Shown one piece after another: positions 1-9,430 of a stretch of 64,000 nucleotides of DNA. A model generated the notes under the pieces. The model did no database searches, had not been told where the DNA came from, and worked only from the letters and a program-made list of their open reading frames with translations. Source of the DNA: Candidatus Nitrospira allomarina (GTDB taxonomy: Bacteria > Nitrospirota > Nitrospiria > Nitrospirales > UBA8639); assembly GCF_032050975.1 (NCBI RefSeq), contig NZ_CP116967.1, positions 1,609,001 through 1,673,000 of the forward strand, given 5' to 3'. A program made the position numbers and the translations under genes. The first letter of the stretch is position 1, and each line of letters begins with the position of its first letter.

Positions 1-50
1 TATCTCCATATGACCTGACTCGTGGACGGATTACCTATCGGTTTAAATAG
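1..50 (+). CDS. infA: Translation initiation factor IF-1, 3' end only
   Basis: The first 50 bases read in frame as the last 15 residues of IF-1, ending YRFK and a TAG stop, with the typical [10 protein letters not shown] tail of the S1-like OB fold. IF-1 binds the ribosomal A site during initiation. The 5' part lies outside the window. Its position 11 bases before rpmJ is the usual infA-rpmJ-rpsM order, which supports the call despite the short length. Confidence 0.85.
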   Translation, partial: SPYDLTRGRITYRFK

Positions 51-61
51 AGGTTGTTATC

Positions 62-175
62 GTGAAAGTCAAATCATCAGTAAAACCTATTTGTGTTAAA
101 TGTAAGGTCATTCGCCGCAAAGGGGTTGTAAGGGTGCTGTGCACAAATCCCAAACACAAGCAGCGACAAGGCTGA
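62..175 (+). CDS. rpmJ: Large ribosomal subunit protein bL36
   Basis: This 37-residue frame starts with GTG and encodes the complete small basic protein L36. The zinc-ribbon ligands are present: Cys11, Cys14, Cys27 and the following His (CVKC, LCTNPKH), so this is the zinc-binding form. It packs into 23S rRNA near the peptidyl transferase region. It sits between infA and rpsM as in most bacteria. The gene is too short for most ORF cut-offs but is unmistakable by sequence and place. Confidence 0.95.
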   Translation: MKVKSSVKPICVKCKVIRRKGVVRVLCTNPKHKQRQG

Positions 176-238
176 GATGCGTTGATGTTCGGTAGGGATT
201 GATTAATTTAATCCCCAAAGAAGAGAGGAAAGTAAGCA

Positions 239-610
239 ATGGCTCGAATTGCAGGCGTAGAGTTGCCGGTAGGAAAACGGATTGACGTCGGATTAACTTA
301 TATTTTTGGGATTGGTCCGGCCAGTTCGCGAGATATATTACGAAAGACAGGAGTGGCTCCTGAAACAAGGGTAAAGGACCTGCATGAAGATGAGGTCGTC
401 CGTTTACGTGAGACAATTGATAAGGATTATGACGTAGAGGGTGACCTAAGGAAAGAAGTCACGATGAGTATTAAGCGTTTGATGGATATTGGCACTTATC
501 GAGGGCTACGACATCGGAAGGGTCTGCCTGTAAGAGGCCAAAGAACGAAAACTAATTCACGAACGAGAAAAGGACGACGTGGAGCGATTGGCGGAAAAGT
601 CAGGAAATAA
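239..610 (+). CDS. rpsM: Small ribosomal subunit protein uS13
   Basis: The 123-residue product begins [10 protein letters not shown] and has the normal S13 length. The helix-two-turn-helix core ([13 protein letters not shown]) and the basic tail ([17 protein letters not shown]) that reaches the P-site tRNA are both visible. S13 forms part of the 30S head and bridges to the 50S subunit. An AGAGAGGAAAG Shine-Dalgarno stretch lies about 5-9 bases before the ATG. It is followed 20 bases later by rpsK in the alpha operon. Confidence 0.98.
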   Translation: MARIAGVELPVGKRIDVGLTYIFGIGPASSRDILRKTGVAPETRVKDLHEDEVVRLRETIDKDYDVEGDLRKEVTMSIKRLMDIGTYRGLRHRKGLPVRGQRTKTNSRTRKGRRGAIGGKVRK

Positions 611-630
611 GCTGCTGAAAGGGATCTTTC

Positions 631-1014
631 ATGAGTGTTAAAAAGGGAAAAAAGAAGGAAAGAAAAGTTTTACAAGTTGGGATCGTGCATATCATGGCCT
701 CTTTTAATAATACTATCGTGACGATCACGGATATGACCGGTGGGGCTGTAACTTGGGCTAGTGCAGGTAGCCAGGGATTTAAGGGATCGAGAAAGAGTAC
801 CCCTTTTGCCGCTACGCGTGCCGGTGAAGTGGCTGCAAAAAAGGCCATGGAGTTTGGCCTTCGACAAGTGGATGTCTATGTGAATGGCCCTGGATCTGGA
901 CGAGAAGCCGCAGTGAGGGCACTTCAGTCCGCTGGCTTGCGGGTCAATCTTATTCGTGATGTGACACCGATACCCCATAATGGGTGTCGGCCTCCAAAAC
1001 GAAGACGGGTCTAA
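631..1014 (+). CDS. rpsK: Small ribosomal subunit protein uS11
   Basis: The 127-residue protein has the S11 core ([25 protein letters not shown]) and the conserved C-terminus ([16 protein letters not shown]). S11 lines the mRNA exit platform of the 30S subunit with S7 and S18. The N-terminal KKGKKKERK extension is basic, as expected for rRNA contact. Length and order match other bacteria. Confidence 0.98.
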   Translation: MSVKKGKKKERKVLQVGIVHIMASFNNTIVTITDMTGGAVTWASAGSQGFKGSRKSTPFAATRAGEVAAKKAMEFGLRQVDVYVNGPGSGREAAVRALQSAGLRVNLIRDVTPIPHNGCRPPKRRRV

Positions 1015-1078
1015 TTTCATAGAGGGATCTTTTTAAATTATCGGTTTTTCGTGAACTGGAGATAGGGGGAGAAAGTCC

Positions 1079-1708
1079 ATGGCCAAATATACTGGTCCTG
1101 TATGTCGGTTATGTCGGCGTGAAGGGGTAAAGCTATTTTTAAAAGGAACCAGGTGTATGACTGAGAAATGCGCAATTGAGCGCCGAAGTTATCCACCTGG
1201 ACAGCATGGGCAATCGCGCCGAGGGCGTGCGACGGAATACGGCACTCAGCTTAGGGAAAAACAAAAGCTTCGACGTGTGTATGGTATGCAGGAGCGACAA
1301 TTCCTCAATACTTACCACCGAGCGGTTCGCCGGAAGGGAATTACGGGCGAACATTTGTTGAGCTTGCTTGAACGCAGACTTGATAACGTTGTCTATCGCC
1401 TAGGTTTTGCCTCATCACGTGGCCAAGCGAGACAGTTGGTCAATCACGGGCATGTGATGTTAAATGGTCGAAAAGTCACAATTGCTTCGGTAACTGTGAA
1501 CATTGGGGATATTGTCGAAATTAAGGAAAAGAGTCGTCAGCTTGTACCGGTCCAAGCCGCTCTAGAAATTACTAGTGGCCGGGGAGTGCCGAATTGGTTA
1601 GAGATGGAGCGAAATATATTGAAGGGTACCGTCCAAGCCATTCCCACTAAGCAGGACATTGATGTATTGGTCAATGAACAAATTGTAGTGGAGCTGTACT
1701 CACGGTAA
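1079..1708 (+). CDS. rpsD: Small ribosomal subunit protein uS4, zinc-binding form
   Basis: The 209-residue protein has an N-terminal domain with four cysteines (C9, C12, C26, C31: CRLCR then GTRCMTEKC), the zinc-carrying variant of S4. The S4 RNA-binding domain follows (LERRLDNVVYRLGFA, RQLVNHGHVMLNG). S4 nucleates 30S assembly on 16S rRNA and in some bacteria represses the alpha operon. The start follows a GATAGGGGGAG ribosome binding site. It lies between rpsK and rpoA as expected. Confidence 0.98.
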   Translation: MAKYTGPVCRLCRREGVKLFLKGTRCMTEKCAIERRSYPPGQHGQSRRGRATEYGTQLREKQKLRRVYGMQERQFLNTYHRAVRRKGITGEHLLSLLERRLDNVVYRLGFASSRGQARQLVNHGHVMLNGRKVTIASVTVNIGDIVEIKEKSRQLVPVQAALEITSGRGVPNWLEMERNILKGTVQAIPTKQDIDVLVNEQIVVELYSR

Positions 1709-1789
1709 TTGTATTGCCGGAGATAGAGCGGATGTTGCGAATTGATCACTTACATGGCCTTGGGACCAAGAAAGGGAGACGCGATCCTT

Positions 1790-2776
1790 ATGATAAATAG
1801 CATGAAGGATTTCCAAATACCAACGAAGCTGGAATTGGAAAAGGACAGTGCTTCACCTACTTATGGCAAGTTTACAGCTGAGCCATTTGAACGAGGGTTT
1901 GGGACCACGATGGGGAATTCCCTTAGGCGGGTTTTACTTTCTTCGCTACCTGGGGCGGCTGTCACCTCCGTAAAAATTGAGGGGGTATATCATGAGTTTT
2001 CGACCATTCCAGGTGTGACCGAGGATGTAACGATTCTCATTTTAAACATTAAAGCATTGCGGTTGCGTTTACATTCCGATAAGGCGAAGGCTATCCGTTT
2101 GAAAAAGAAGGGGCCTGGCGAAGTGTTAGCCGCAGATTTGTCTGTAGACCCGGACGTGGTAATCCTGAATCCAGATTTTCATATTGCTACTTTAGATAAA
2201 GATGGAATGTTAGATATTGAACTTATTGTGAAGCCCGGGCGAGGATATGTCCCCGCAGAACGAAATAAAGAAGAGGGATTGCCAATAGGAGTCATTCCGG
2301 TAGACTCAGTCTTTTCTCCCATTAAACGCGTTAATTTCAGTGTGGAAAGTGCTCGGGTTGGTCGGATTACGGATTACGATAAACTGATTTTGGAAGTGTG
2401 GACCGACGGAAGCATATCTCCACAGGAAGCTGTTACTTCCGCAGCAGGAATTCTTCGCGACCATTTGGATATTTGCCTCCCATCTGAAGAGAGGGGTGAA
2501 CCAGCTCAAGAAGAGGGCGGGGATGAGAGCAAGATGTTGATTAATCAACATCTGTTTCGAAGTGTGAATGAATTGGAACTTTCGGTTCGCGCTGCAAATT
2601 GCCTAAAAAATGCTAATATTAAATCTATAGGTGATTTAGTTCAAAAAAGCGAAAATGAAATGTTGAAGACCAAAAACTTTGGTAAAAAATCCTTAAATGA
2701 AATTAAAGAGGTCCTAGCGGAAATGGGGTTGGCCTTAGGAACCAAAGTGAGCGAAGTAACAGAATCCCATATCTAA
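1790..2776 (+). CDS. rpoA: DNA-directed RNA polymerase subunit alpha
   Basis: The product is 328 residues from the preferred ATG ([11 protein letters not shown]). The frame is open further upstream to 1742, but that extension has no family counterpart. The N-terminal dimerisation domain is marked by [17 protein letters not shown]. The C-terminal domain, which contacts UP elements and activators, is marked by [13 protein letters not shown] and the helix-hairpin-helix [11 protein letters not shown]. An acidic linker ([15 protein letters not shown]) joins them. A second in-frame ATG at 1802 could also serve. The gene sits between rpsD and rplQ. Confidence 0.96.
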   Translation: MINSMKDFQIPTKLELEKDSASPTYGKFTAEPFERGFGTTMGNSLRRVLLSSLPGAAVTSVKIEGVYHEFSTIPGVTEDVTILILNIKALRLRLHSDKAKAIRLKKKGPGEVLAADLSVDPDVVILNPDFHIATLDKDGMLDIELIVKPGRGYVPAERNKEEGLPIGVIPVDSVFSPIKRVNFSVESARVGRITDYDKLILEVWTDGSISPQEAVTSAAGILRDHLDICLPSEERGEPAQEEGGDESKMLINQHLFRSVNELELSVRAANCLKNANIKSIGDLVQKSENEMLKTKNFGKKSLNEIKEVLAEMGLALGTKVSEVTESHI

Positions 2777-2798
2777 CTTTTTTCAAAGGACGTGTATT

Positions 2799-3197
2799 GT
2801 GCGTCATCGAAAACGCGGAAGACAATTAGGACGAAATAGTAAGCATCGGTTGGCATTATTCAGAAATTTGGTGACATCACTCATGGAGCATGAGCGAATT
2901 GAAACCACGGAGGCCAAAGCGAAAGAGCTACGTGGTATCACCGATAAATTAATTACGCTGGGAAAGCAGGGAACTCTTCAAGCCCGAAGGGGGGCCTTGC
3001 GTGTGTTACGGACCAAGCAAACTGTTCAAAAACTTTTTGATGATGTTGCTAAGCGTTTTCCTGAGCGGAACGGTGGGTATACAAGGATTATAAAAACTCG
3101 CCAACGGCCAGGTGATGCTGCAAAACTGGTGGCTATTGAATTGGTCGAAAAAGGGAATGAATCTGAGAAAGAGGTAGTTCCTTCTCCGTCCAGTTAG
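2799..3197 (+). CDS. rplQ: Large ribosomal subunit protein bL17
   Basis: The 132-residue protein starts with GTG ([17 protein letters not shown]), the canonical L17 beginning. The core includes [24 protein letters not shown] in shorter conserved blocks, and [17 protein letters not shown]. The last 15 or so residues form an acidic, probably disordered tail. L17 binds near the polypeptide exit tunnel. It closes the alpha operon. The next gene is an Lpt gene, so ribosomal genes end here. Confidence 0.97.
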   Translation: MRHRKRGRQLGRNSKHRLALFRNLVTSLMEHERIETTEAKAKELRGITDKLITLGKQGTLQARRGALRVLRTKQTVQKLFDDVAKRFPERNGGYTRIIKTRQRPGDAAKLVAIELVEKGNESEKEVVPSPSS

Positions 3198-3380
3198 GAA
3201 TAAAACTTCGTCTTTTAAAATTAAATTTCTCACTGCTTCCGTTTCTCCAACATAGTTTCTTCTCTCCGCATTCGATTCTTCACAGGGTTAAGGTCTTTTA
3301 TTTACTTGGCCTGGACCCTGTGCTATTCTTTTTTATGGGTTTTTTACCCTAAGGGTGGTCTTTCGACCGAGCACGTATTA

Positions 3381-3959
3381 ATGCAATTTTATGGTACGAG
3401 GGCCATTTTAACTCTCCTTGTTTTAGGTATGGCCGTATTTATCGGATATCGTGTGGTGAATCATATGCAAACGCGAAGCCAAGAAACCACATCCGTAACT
3501 TTAGAGGAACAGCAAGGCGCGGATGCATGGATTCATGGGTTTACTTACCGCCAAACTCGATCTGGATCTACAAAATGGGTCGTAAATGCGGATCAGGCAA
3601 AGGTATTTGACAAAGAGCATGTGGCTAAGTTGGAGACGGTTCAGGTGCGGCTTTTCGATAGTGCATTTCAAAAAGAACAATTGCGAATCACCTCTGAAGA
3701 AGGTGTCATGAATACTTCCAATAATGACTTTGAGCTAGTGAGCAAAAATGAGAAAACCGTAATCACCTTTGAGTCTGGTTTTCAAGTATTTTCAGATAAA
3801 CTGACCTGGAACGAACAAGCACGACAGATTTATACCACGGACCAAGTGACGATTAAGGGAGATGGGTTAATCATTACTGGAACAGGATTGGAGGGAGACG
3901 TGGATAAGAATGAATTTCATTTGCTCAAGGATGTTCGTGCTGAGGTGGTGTCGCCATAA
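3381..3959 (+). CDS. lptC: LPS export ABC transporter periplasmic protein LptC
   Basis: From the ATG at 3381 the protein has 192 residues: a single N-terminal membrane anchor (ILTLLVLGMAVFIGY), then a beta-jellyroll type periplasmic domain typical of LptC/YrbK. LptC receives lipopolysaccharide from the LptBFG transporter and passes it to LptA. The frame is open back to a TTG at 3306, but that would put extra residues before the anchor. The call is strengthened by lptA and lptB downstream. Sequence conservation in LptC is weak, so the name rests partly on context. Confidence 0.8.
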   Translation: MQFYGTRAILTLLVLGMAVFIGYRVVNHMQTRSQETTSVTLEEQQGADAWIHGFTYRQTRSGSTKWVVNADQAKVFDKEHVAKLETVQVRLFDSAFQKEQLRITSEEGVMNTSNNDFELVSKNEKTVITFESGFQVFSDKLTWNEQARQIYTTDQVTIKGDGLIITGTGLEGDVDKNEFHLLKDVRAEVVSP

Positions 3960-3988
3960 AAGTTTCGTCGCCGATCTCACTTGGGTGG

Positions 3989-4483
3989 TTGATATTCTTG
4001 CTAATTTTGGTTTTTGGTCCTATCGTAGGAAGAGGAGAAGGGCCGAAAACCTCTACGGTCATTACTTCCAATACGATGACGGCCAGTAGCGAAAAAAACC
4101 AAGCCATTTTTAAGGGATCGGTCAAAATGGTTCAAGGTGAATTAGTAGTACATTCTGATGTGATGATCGTGTACTTTAAGGAAAAGTCAGCCTCAGATCT
4201 CTCTTCGTCCACACCTTCAGGAGCCCAATCAGAATCGGGGAAAGAAATTGGTTATATTGAAGCGAAGGGTAAGGTTAGAATTGAAAAAGGAGAAAGTCGG
4301 GCTACTAGTCAACATGCTTTGTATTACAAGGCAGAGGAAAAGGTTATCTTGACTGGATCTCCAGTGGCCTGGCAGGCCGGGACTAGGATTAGTGGTCCAA
4401 AGATGACCATGTTTTTAAAAGAAAACCGGAGCGTGGTGGAAGGTGGCACCCAAGTGATTATTGAAGAATCAGAGAAAAATTAA
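3989..4483 (+). CDS. lptA: LptA-like lipopolysaccharide transport periplasmic protein (OstA domain)
   Basis: This 164-residue exported protein has a hydrophobic leader (IFLLILVFGPIVG) and an OstA/LptA-type beta fold. Repeats such as FKGSVKMVQGELVVHSDVM and YIEAKGKVRIEKGE are the usual signature of strands that polymerise into the periplasmic LPS bridge. No ATG or GTG start is available. TTG at 3989 is the likely start, 30 bases after lptC. A Ser/Pro-rich insert (SASDLSSSTPSGAQSESG) interrupts the fold. The order lptC-lptA-lptB supports the assignment. Confidence 0.82.
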   Translation: MIFLLILVFGPIVGRGEGPKTSTVITSNTMTASSEKNQAIFKGSVKMVQGELVVHSDVMIVYFKEKSASDLSSSTPSGAQSESGKEIGYIEAKGKVRIEKGESRATSQHALYYKAEEKVILTGSPVAWQAGTRISGPKMTMFLKENRSVVEGGTQVIIEESEKN

Positions 4484-4692
4484 AAATTGTAGGAGTGTCA
4501 AATTGGATTGATAGGGTCGTTTAGAGTATTTCAAAGTGCTCACAAAAAAATGTCTTTTAGATTGTGACTGAAAATGGTTGGCCCACGAATTCATGGTGTA
4601 ATCGAACAGTAAAATGCCTGATAGTTGTTCATTAAGTTGATCCCCAGTACTCGCCATGGTCAGTAACAGCACGAGTGAATTAGGAAACTCCA

Positions 4693-5445
4693 ATGCCTGA
4701 AGCAGTAGCGAAGTCTCTTCACAAAATTTTCGCCAAAGATTTAAAAAAGAGTTTTAAGGGTCGTCAAGTCGTTAGAGGCGTCAGTTTGGAGTTGTTGGGA
4801 GGAGAAGTTGTTGGCCTTCTTGGACCTAATGGTGCTGGTAAGACTACAATTTTCGATATGGTCGTAGGGCTCTGTCAACCAGATCATGGGGAAATATTTC
4901 TCAACAACCATGAAATCACTGCCCTGCCGATGTACAAGCGAGCAAGGCAAGGAATTGGTTACCTGCCCCAAGAAGCCTCAATTTTTCGGCGGCTTTCTGT
5001 TGAGGACAATGTGTTAGCTGTATTGGAGACCTTAGATCTTTCCACCTCTTCCCGAAAAACCAGATTAGATGAATTGTTAGAGGAATTGGATCTGACTCGG
5101 CTTCGTACGCATGGTTCCTTTACTCTCTCAGGTGGAGAACGTCGACGATTGGAGATTACGCGAGCCTTAGCTACGAACCCAAAATTTTTACTCCTAGATG
5201 AACCATTTGCCGGTATTGATCCAATTGCGGTGGGAGATATTCAAGATATTTTGACCAATTTAAAAAAGAAAAATATCGGCATTCTGATTACAGACCACAA
5301 TGTCCAAGACACGCTTTCCATTACCGACCGAGCCTATATAATAAGCGAAGGAACCATTTTAGAAAGTGGTCCACCTGATGTCATTGTCAATAGTCCAAAA
5401 GCCAGGGCTGTCTACCTGGGCGAGCGCTTCAAAATGTTCCAATAA
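4693..5445 (+). CDS. lptB: LPS export ABC transporter ATP-binding protein
   Basis: The 250-residue ATPase has a Walker A motif (GPNGAGKTT, about residues 44-52), Q-loop (YLPQEASIF), ABC signature (LSGGERRRLE), Walker B (LLLDEPFAGID) and H-loop (ITDHN). The FRRLSVEDN segment is typical of LptB rather than of other ABC ATPases. It powers lipopolysaccharide extraction from the inner membrane with LptFG, which are not in this window. A 209-base gap separates it from lptA; I see no gene in that gap. rpoN follows 20 bases later, as in many bacteria. Confidence 0.95.
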   Translation: MPEAVAKSLHKIFAKDLKKSFKGRQVVRGVSLELLGGEVVGLLGPNGAGKTTIFDMVVGLCQPDHGEIFLNNHEITALPMYKRARQGIGYLPQEASIFRRLSVEDNVLAVLETLDLSTSSRKTRLDELLEELDLTRLRTHGSFTLSGGERRRLEITRALATNPKFLLLDEPFAGIDPIAVGDIQDILTNLKKKNIGILITDHNVQDTLSITDRAYIISEGTILESGPPDVIVNSPKARAVYLGERFKMFQ

Positions 5446-5465
5446 CGAGGAAGTGGGTTTCTGCA

Positions 5466-6983
5466 ATGGATCTTCGGTTAGACCTTCGGTTATCTCAAAA
5501 GTTGGTGATGACCCCCCAACTGCAACAGGCGATTAAGCTGTTGCAACTCTCTCGGTTAGAGCTTCAGCAGGTGTTGGCTCAACACTTAGTAGAAAATCCT
5601 CTCTTAGAAGATTTGGCATTGGAATCCCTGGAGGAAGAAGCTTCGGTAGGGGAGGAGCACTCAGAGCCGGCGAAAGTGTCTGATGCCGAAAGTGAGGCTT
5701 CAGGTGAGGGCGCAGAAATCCAACCCACCGTCAAGGAAGGTGAGCCATTGTCCTCGGAAGAATGGGACAATATTTTAGGGAATGACTGGCGGCCTGCTCA
5801 GCGGGATGAAGCTTACTCGGGAGATGAAGAATTTCCTTCATATGAGCAAACGCTCACCAAACCAACTTCTCTTGAAGAGCATCTAGATTGGCAACTCCGG
5901 CTCTCTTCTCTCGCAGGTGATGACCGGGATATTGGCAGAATGATTATTGGCAATTTGGATGAAGACGGGTATATGCGCGTGCCCCTTCCCGAATTAGCTG
6001 AAGACGCCAAATGCTCTGTTGAACATGTTGAAGAAGTGCTCCGCCAGATTCAGCAATTTGATCCTCCAGGAGTGGCGGCACGGGATTTAGCAGAATGTTT
6101 ATTGATCCAACTGGATCATCTGCAACATGATGAGACTGAATTCACCTCTCATCTGCATACGGCGGTACCGATGAATGTGGTGGCTGCTATTCTGAAAGAT
6201 CATTTAGTCGATCTTCAGAAAAAACGGTATCTGTCTGTGGCCAAGACATTGAACGTAACTCTGGATGAAGTCTATGAAGCTGTCCGGGTGATAGAGAGTT
6301 TAGAGCCGAAGCCAGGGCGCCCCTATTTTTCGGATAGTAACTCGATTATTATTCCGGATGTCTACGTCGTCAAGTATGAAGGGGAGTGGGTCGTGTTGTT
6401 GAATGATGATGGTCTCCCTCGATTGAGAATTAGTCCATATTATCGGAGACTCCTTTCCCATTCAGGAGAAGATGCTGGGAACACGAAAAACTATCTTGAG
6501 GAGAAATTGAAAGGCGCACAATGGATTATTCGGAGCATTGATCAGCGTAACAAAACGATTGTGAAAGTCGTCAAAAGCCTGGTCAAGTTTCAAGAAGCGT
6601 TTTTGGAAAAAGGCGTTCAGTATCTTCGGCCATTGGTCTTGAAGCAGGTGGCCGAAGATGTGGGTATGCATGAGTCCACAATAAGCCGGGTGACGACCAA
6701 TAAATATTTGCATTGCCCTCAGGGCATTCTTGAACTGAAATTCTTTTTTAATGCAGGGATTCAACGGGCTGACAACCGTGGAGAGGATATGTCCTCCGTC
6801 ACTGTTCGTGAGATGATTCGGGAGATGGTGGCACAAGAAGATGCAGCCAATCCGTTGAAAGATCAAGAGATCGTCTCCAGGCTTCGTCACAAAAATATCT
6901 TGATTGCTCGTCGAACTGTAGCTAAATATCGAGCTGAATTACATATTGCTTCTGCTAGCCAACGAAAGCGAATTCCCACATAA
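5466..6983 (+). CDS. rpoN: RNA polymerase sigma-54 factor
   Basis: The 505-residue protein shows all regions of sigma-54. The Gln/Leu-rich activator-interacting region I is MTPQLQQAIKLLQLSRLELQQ. An acidic region II follows at about residues 55-110. The core-binding domain comes next, and the C-terminal RpoN box is ARRTVAKYR. The helix-turn-helix that reads the -12 element is near HESTISRVTTNKY. Sigma-54 transcribes genes that need an AAA+ enhancer-binding activator. None is encoded here. Linkage to lptB is widespread. Confidence 0.97.
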   Translation: MDLRLDLRLSQKLVMTPQLQQAIKLLQLSRLELQQVLAQHLVENPLLEDLALESLEEEASVGEEHSEPAKVSDAESEASGEGAEIQPTVKEGEPLSSEEWDNILGNDWRPAQRDEAYSGDEEFPSYEQTLTKPTSLEEHLDWQLRLSSLAGDDRDIGRMIIGNLDEDGYMRVPLPELAEDAKCSVEHVEEVLRQIQQFDPPGVAARDLAECLLIQLDHLQHDETEFTSHLHTAVPMNVVAAILKDHLVDLQKKRYLSVAKTLNVTLDEVYEAVRVIESLEPKPGRPYFSDSNSIIIPDVYVVKYEGEWVVLLNDDGLPRLRISPYYRRLLSHSGEDAGNTKNYLEEKLKGAQWIIRSIDQRNKTIVKVVKSLVKFQEAFLEKGVQYLRPLVLKQVAEDVGMHESTISRVTTNKYLHCPQGILELKFFFNAGIQRADNRGEDMSSVTVREMIREMVAQEDAANPLKDQEIVSRLRHKNILIARRTVAKYRAELHIASASQRKRIPT

Positions 6984-7083
6984 TTTTATACAGCGGACTT
7001 CAGGCCCTAGACCCAATTGTGAAATTTTCAGATAATTGTTCTCATTGAGTTCCTGCTAACCTGAAGGGTCAAAGAGTAGGCCC

Positions 7084-8028
7084 ATGCCCGATGATTGTGA
7101 AAGCGTCATGATGCCGAAGGAAATTCCTGAATCTTCTTTGAAAAGTGATCCGTTGCCTCTTCAATTGATGATGGTGACGGGGACATCGGGATCTGGCAAG
7201 ACCCAAGCCTTGAAGTGTTTGGAAGATTTAGGCTTTTTCTGTGTGGATAATCTTCCGCCGGCCTTATTTCAAAAATTCACTGAATTGTGTATCCAGCCAG
7301 ACAAAGACGTGAAGAAGGTGGCCTTGGGGATTGATATTCGTGAGCGGGCTTTCTTTGAAGATTTATTAAGCAATCTCGAAGCCTTGCAAAGTGATGGCTG
7401 TCACGTTGAATTGCTCTTTTTAGAGGCACAGGATGATATATTAGTCAGGCGTTTTTCTGAATCACGGCGTCCGCATCCTTTACTCCCACATCGGCCGATT
7501 ATTGAGGGAATTCAATTAGAGCGTGAACGGCTACAAAGCCTTCGGGCTAGGGCCCATCGCGTTCTGGATACGTCAGAATTTTCCGTCCACGACCTTAAAG
7601 CCTGGATCATTAAACATTATCGAGAACGGGGTGAAGGACAAGCCCTGAAAATTAGTCTCATGAGTTTTGGCTATAAATTCGGGGTGCCCTTCGATGTGGA
7701 CATGGTATTTGATGTTCGATTCCTTCGCAATCCTCATTTCGTGCCCGACCTTCAGCCATTAACGGGTGAACACGCCGATATTCAACGCTTTGTCTTGGAC
7801 ACGAGGGAGGCTAAGGTCTTTCTCGAGCACTTGAAGGAATTATTTACTTTTTTGTTGCCATTGTTCGAAAGGGAACAACGAAGTTATGTCACCGTTGCTT
7901 TTGGGTGTACGGGCGGGCGGCATCGGTCGGTGGCGATCGTCCTAAGCATGAAAGATACTTTGAAAACATTGGGCTATGACGTCACGATTCACCATCGAGA
8001 AATTTCAAAAGAGGCTACACCAGGGTAG
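7084..8028 (+). CDS. rapZ: RNase adapter protein RapZ / nucleotide-binding protein YvcJ family
   Basis: The 314-residue protein has a P-loop (GTSGSGKTQALKCLED), the FCVDNLPP motif, and the conserved C-terminal block (FGCTGGRHRSVAI) with the preceding FGYKFGVPFDVDM. In E. coli RapZ directs RNase E to the GlmZ small RNA to control glucosamine-6-phosphate synthase; in other phyla it is a nucleotide-binding protein of less certain role. A 25-residue N-terminal extension before the P-loop is longer than usual, so an internal start is possible. Linkage to rpoN is conserved, but hpf and ptsN are missing here. Confidence 0.95.
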   Translation: MPDDCESVMMPKEIPESSLKSDPLPLQLMMVTGTSGSGKTQALKCLEDLGFFCVDNLPPALFQKFTELCIQPDKDVKKVALGIDIRERAFFEDLLSNLEALQSDGCHVELLFLEAQDDILVRRFSESRRPHPLLPHRPIIEGIQLERERLQSLRARAHRVLDTSEFSVHDLKAWIIKHYRERGEGQALKISLMSFGYKFGVPFDVDMVFDVRFLRNPHFVPDLQPLTGEHADIQRFVLDTREAKVFLEHLKELFTFLLPLFEREQRSYVTVAFGCTGGRHRSVAIVLSMKDTLKTLGYDVTIHHREISKEATPG

Positions 8029-8359
8029 TTCCCCTTCTTCCTTAAGTAGACTTTTCGCCAGAATCAGATCCTACAAGTTCAAAGTTTTCTGTATTTAACC
8101 TCTGCTTTTTGGAATCTTTATCTGAAATAAGATTCTGACCCATCATCATGCAGTATTGAATCATTGAGCCATTTCCAATATAAGGGGAATGGAACTCGTG
8201 GTGTCCTGCAGACATATGGTGAGTGCCTCCAGTTAAAACGATTCACAAATCTAGGTAAAAATATGACATCATATTGGGGGATGGCATATAAAGGGAAAAT
8301 CCCGATAAAACCCAATTGAGGTCAAGAGCCCTTTGCCGATTATTGTTGGACTGAAAAGG
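8029..8359 (+). other. Intergenic region between rapZ and the pil operon
   Basis: About 300 bases without a convincing gene. It is AT-rich toward the pilM side, as expected for the promoter of the pilMNOP operon, but I could not fix a clear -35/-10 pair or sigma-54 site. A TGAGG at 8317-8321 could be a ribosome binding site for an upstream TTG start of pilM at 8333. Confidence 0.4.
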
Positions 8360-9430
8360 ATGAACAAAATCTGGGGAGGCATTGTAGAAAGGGTCAGAGG
8401 ATTTTCGTGGAAAAGCCAGAATGTAACAGGCGTGGATGTGGGGTCTCGAGTGTTGAAGGCGGTGACTCTACAGCCGGGCCATACCTCCCCTATCCTAAAA
8501 GGTATTGTGCTTGAATCTCTTCCCTACACACTTAATCCAAATCCTCAAACTGATCTGGAGGATGACCGACGTCTAGTCCAATTTCTTCGAAGACAGTTAT
8601 CTCCTTTTCCTCGTGCGGTGGGTATAACAATTTCGAGTCCCCACGTCTTGTTGAAGAGACTGACGCTTCCCTATATGTCGGAAAAGGATCTTCGAGAACA
8701 CCTAGCTTTGGAGCTTGACCGGTATATCCCTCTTGATGTTCAAGGTGCAGTGTGGGACGTGTATCGACACAAAGATTCTGAGGTCCTGGGCAACGAACAA
8801 AATCAGACAGTTCTCGTTGTAGCAAAAAAGGAATTCATAGAGGCGCGAATGCAACAATTTGAAGGGCAAGGGATGCACGTCCGTTTTGTCGATGTGGATG
8901 CCTTTTCACTTGTGAATATGGTTGCCTACAACTATGGACGTGAGGAAACGTGGATGATTATTCATCTCGGACCAACCGGCATTCTTTCGGTGATGATGGA
9001 AGAAGGGCGCCTTGTGCATATGCATCAAGTATCCTACGAGGTCGAGTGGTATGGAGACCTGCTTGACGGGGTGCAAGCGGCTGTAGCATCGGCGGGTGAT
9101 GGGTTTAAGTTAGGGGCCTCGGAAACTTTACTCCTTGAACAATTTTTCAACGAAATAATTAAGCAGGTCATCGAAAGTATCAAGTATGCTTCAGAAGGAA
9201 CTGACATGGGAATGGTGCAGGGCGTGTTCCTGTCAGGAGGATATTCGATGCTGGAGGGACTTCAATCCAGACTCGCTGATTCCTTGCACGTCTCTGTAAC
9301 CCTGGTTAACCCGTTTAAAAAAATCACGGTTCCTCAGGAGATGCAACAGGATTCTCGCTTTCAGAAAGCTTTGCCGTTATTTGGTGTTGCGGTTGGAGCG
9401 GCATTGCGTGGGGCAATCCCTCATGATTGA
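8360..9430 (+). CDS. pilM: Type IV pilus assembly protein PilM
   Basis: The protein is 356 residues from the ATG at 8360 (a TTG at 8333 would add nine). It has the FtsA/actin-like fold of PilM: phosphate-1 loop GVDVGSRVLKAV and the later GVFLSGGYSMLEGL adenosine motif. PilM is cytoplasmic and binds the short N-terminal tail of PilN, connecting the pilus motor to the inner-membrane alignment complex. It opens a tightly packed operon; its stop overlaps the pilN start by 8 bases. Confidence 0.93.
   Translation: MNKIWGGIVERVRGFSWKSQNVTGVDVGSRVLKAVTLQPGHTSPILKGIVLESLPYTLNPNPQTDLEDDRRLVQFLRRQLSPFPRAVGITISSPHVLLKRLTLPYMSEKDLREHLALELDRYIPLDVQGAVWDVYRHKDSEVLGNEQNQTVLVVAKKEFIEARMQQFEGQGMHVRFVDVDAFSLVNMVAYNYGREETWMIIHLGPTGILSVMMEEGRLVHMHQVSYEVEWYGDLLDGVQAAVASAGDGFKLGASETLLLEQFFNEIIKQVIESIKYASEGTDMGMVQGVFLSGGYSMLEGLQSRLADSLHVSVTLVNPFKKITVPQEMQQDSRFQKALPLFGVAVGAALRGAIPHD

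Noticed and set aside
1742-1789. Upstream extension of rpoA
   Set aside because: In frame, but it has no counterpart in alpha subunits, and a better start lies at 1790.
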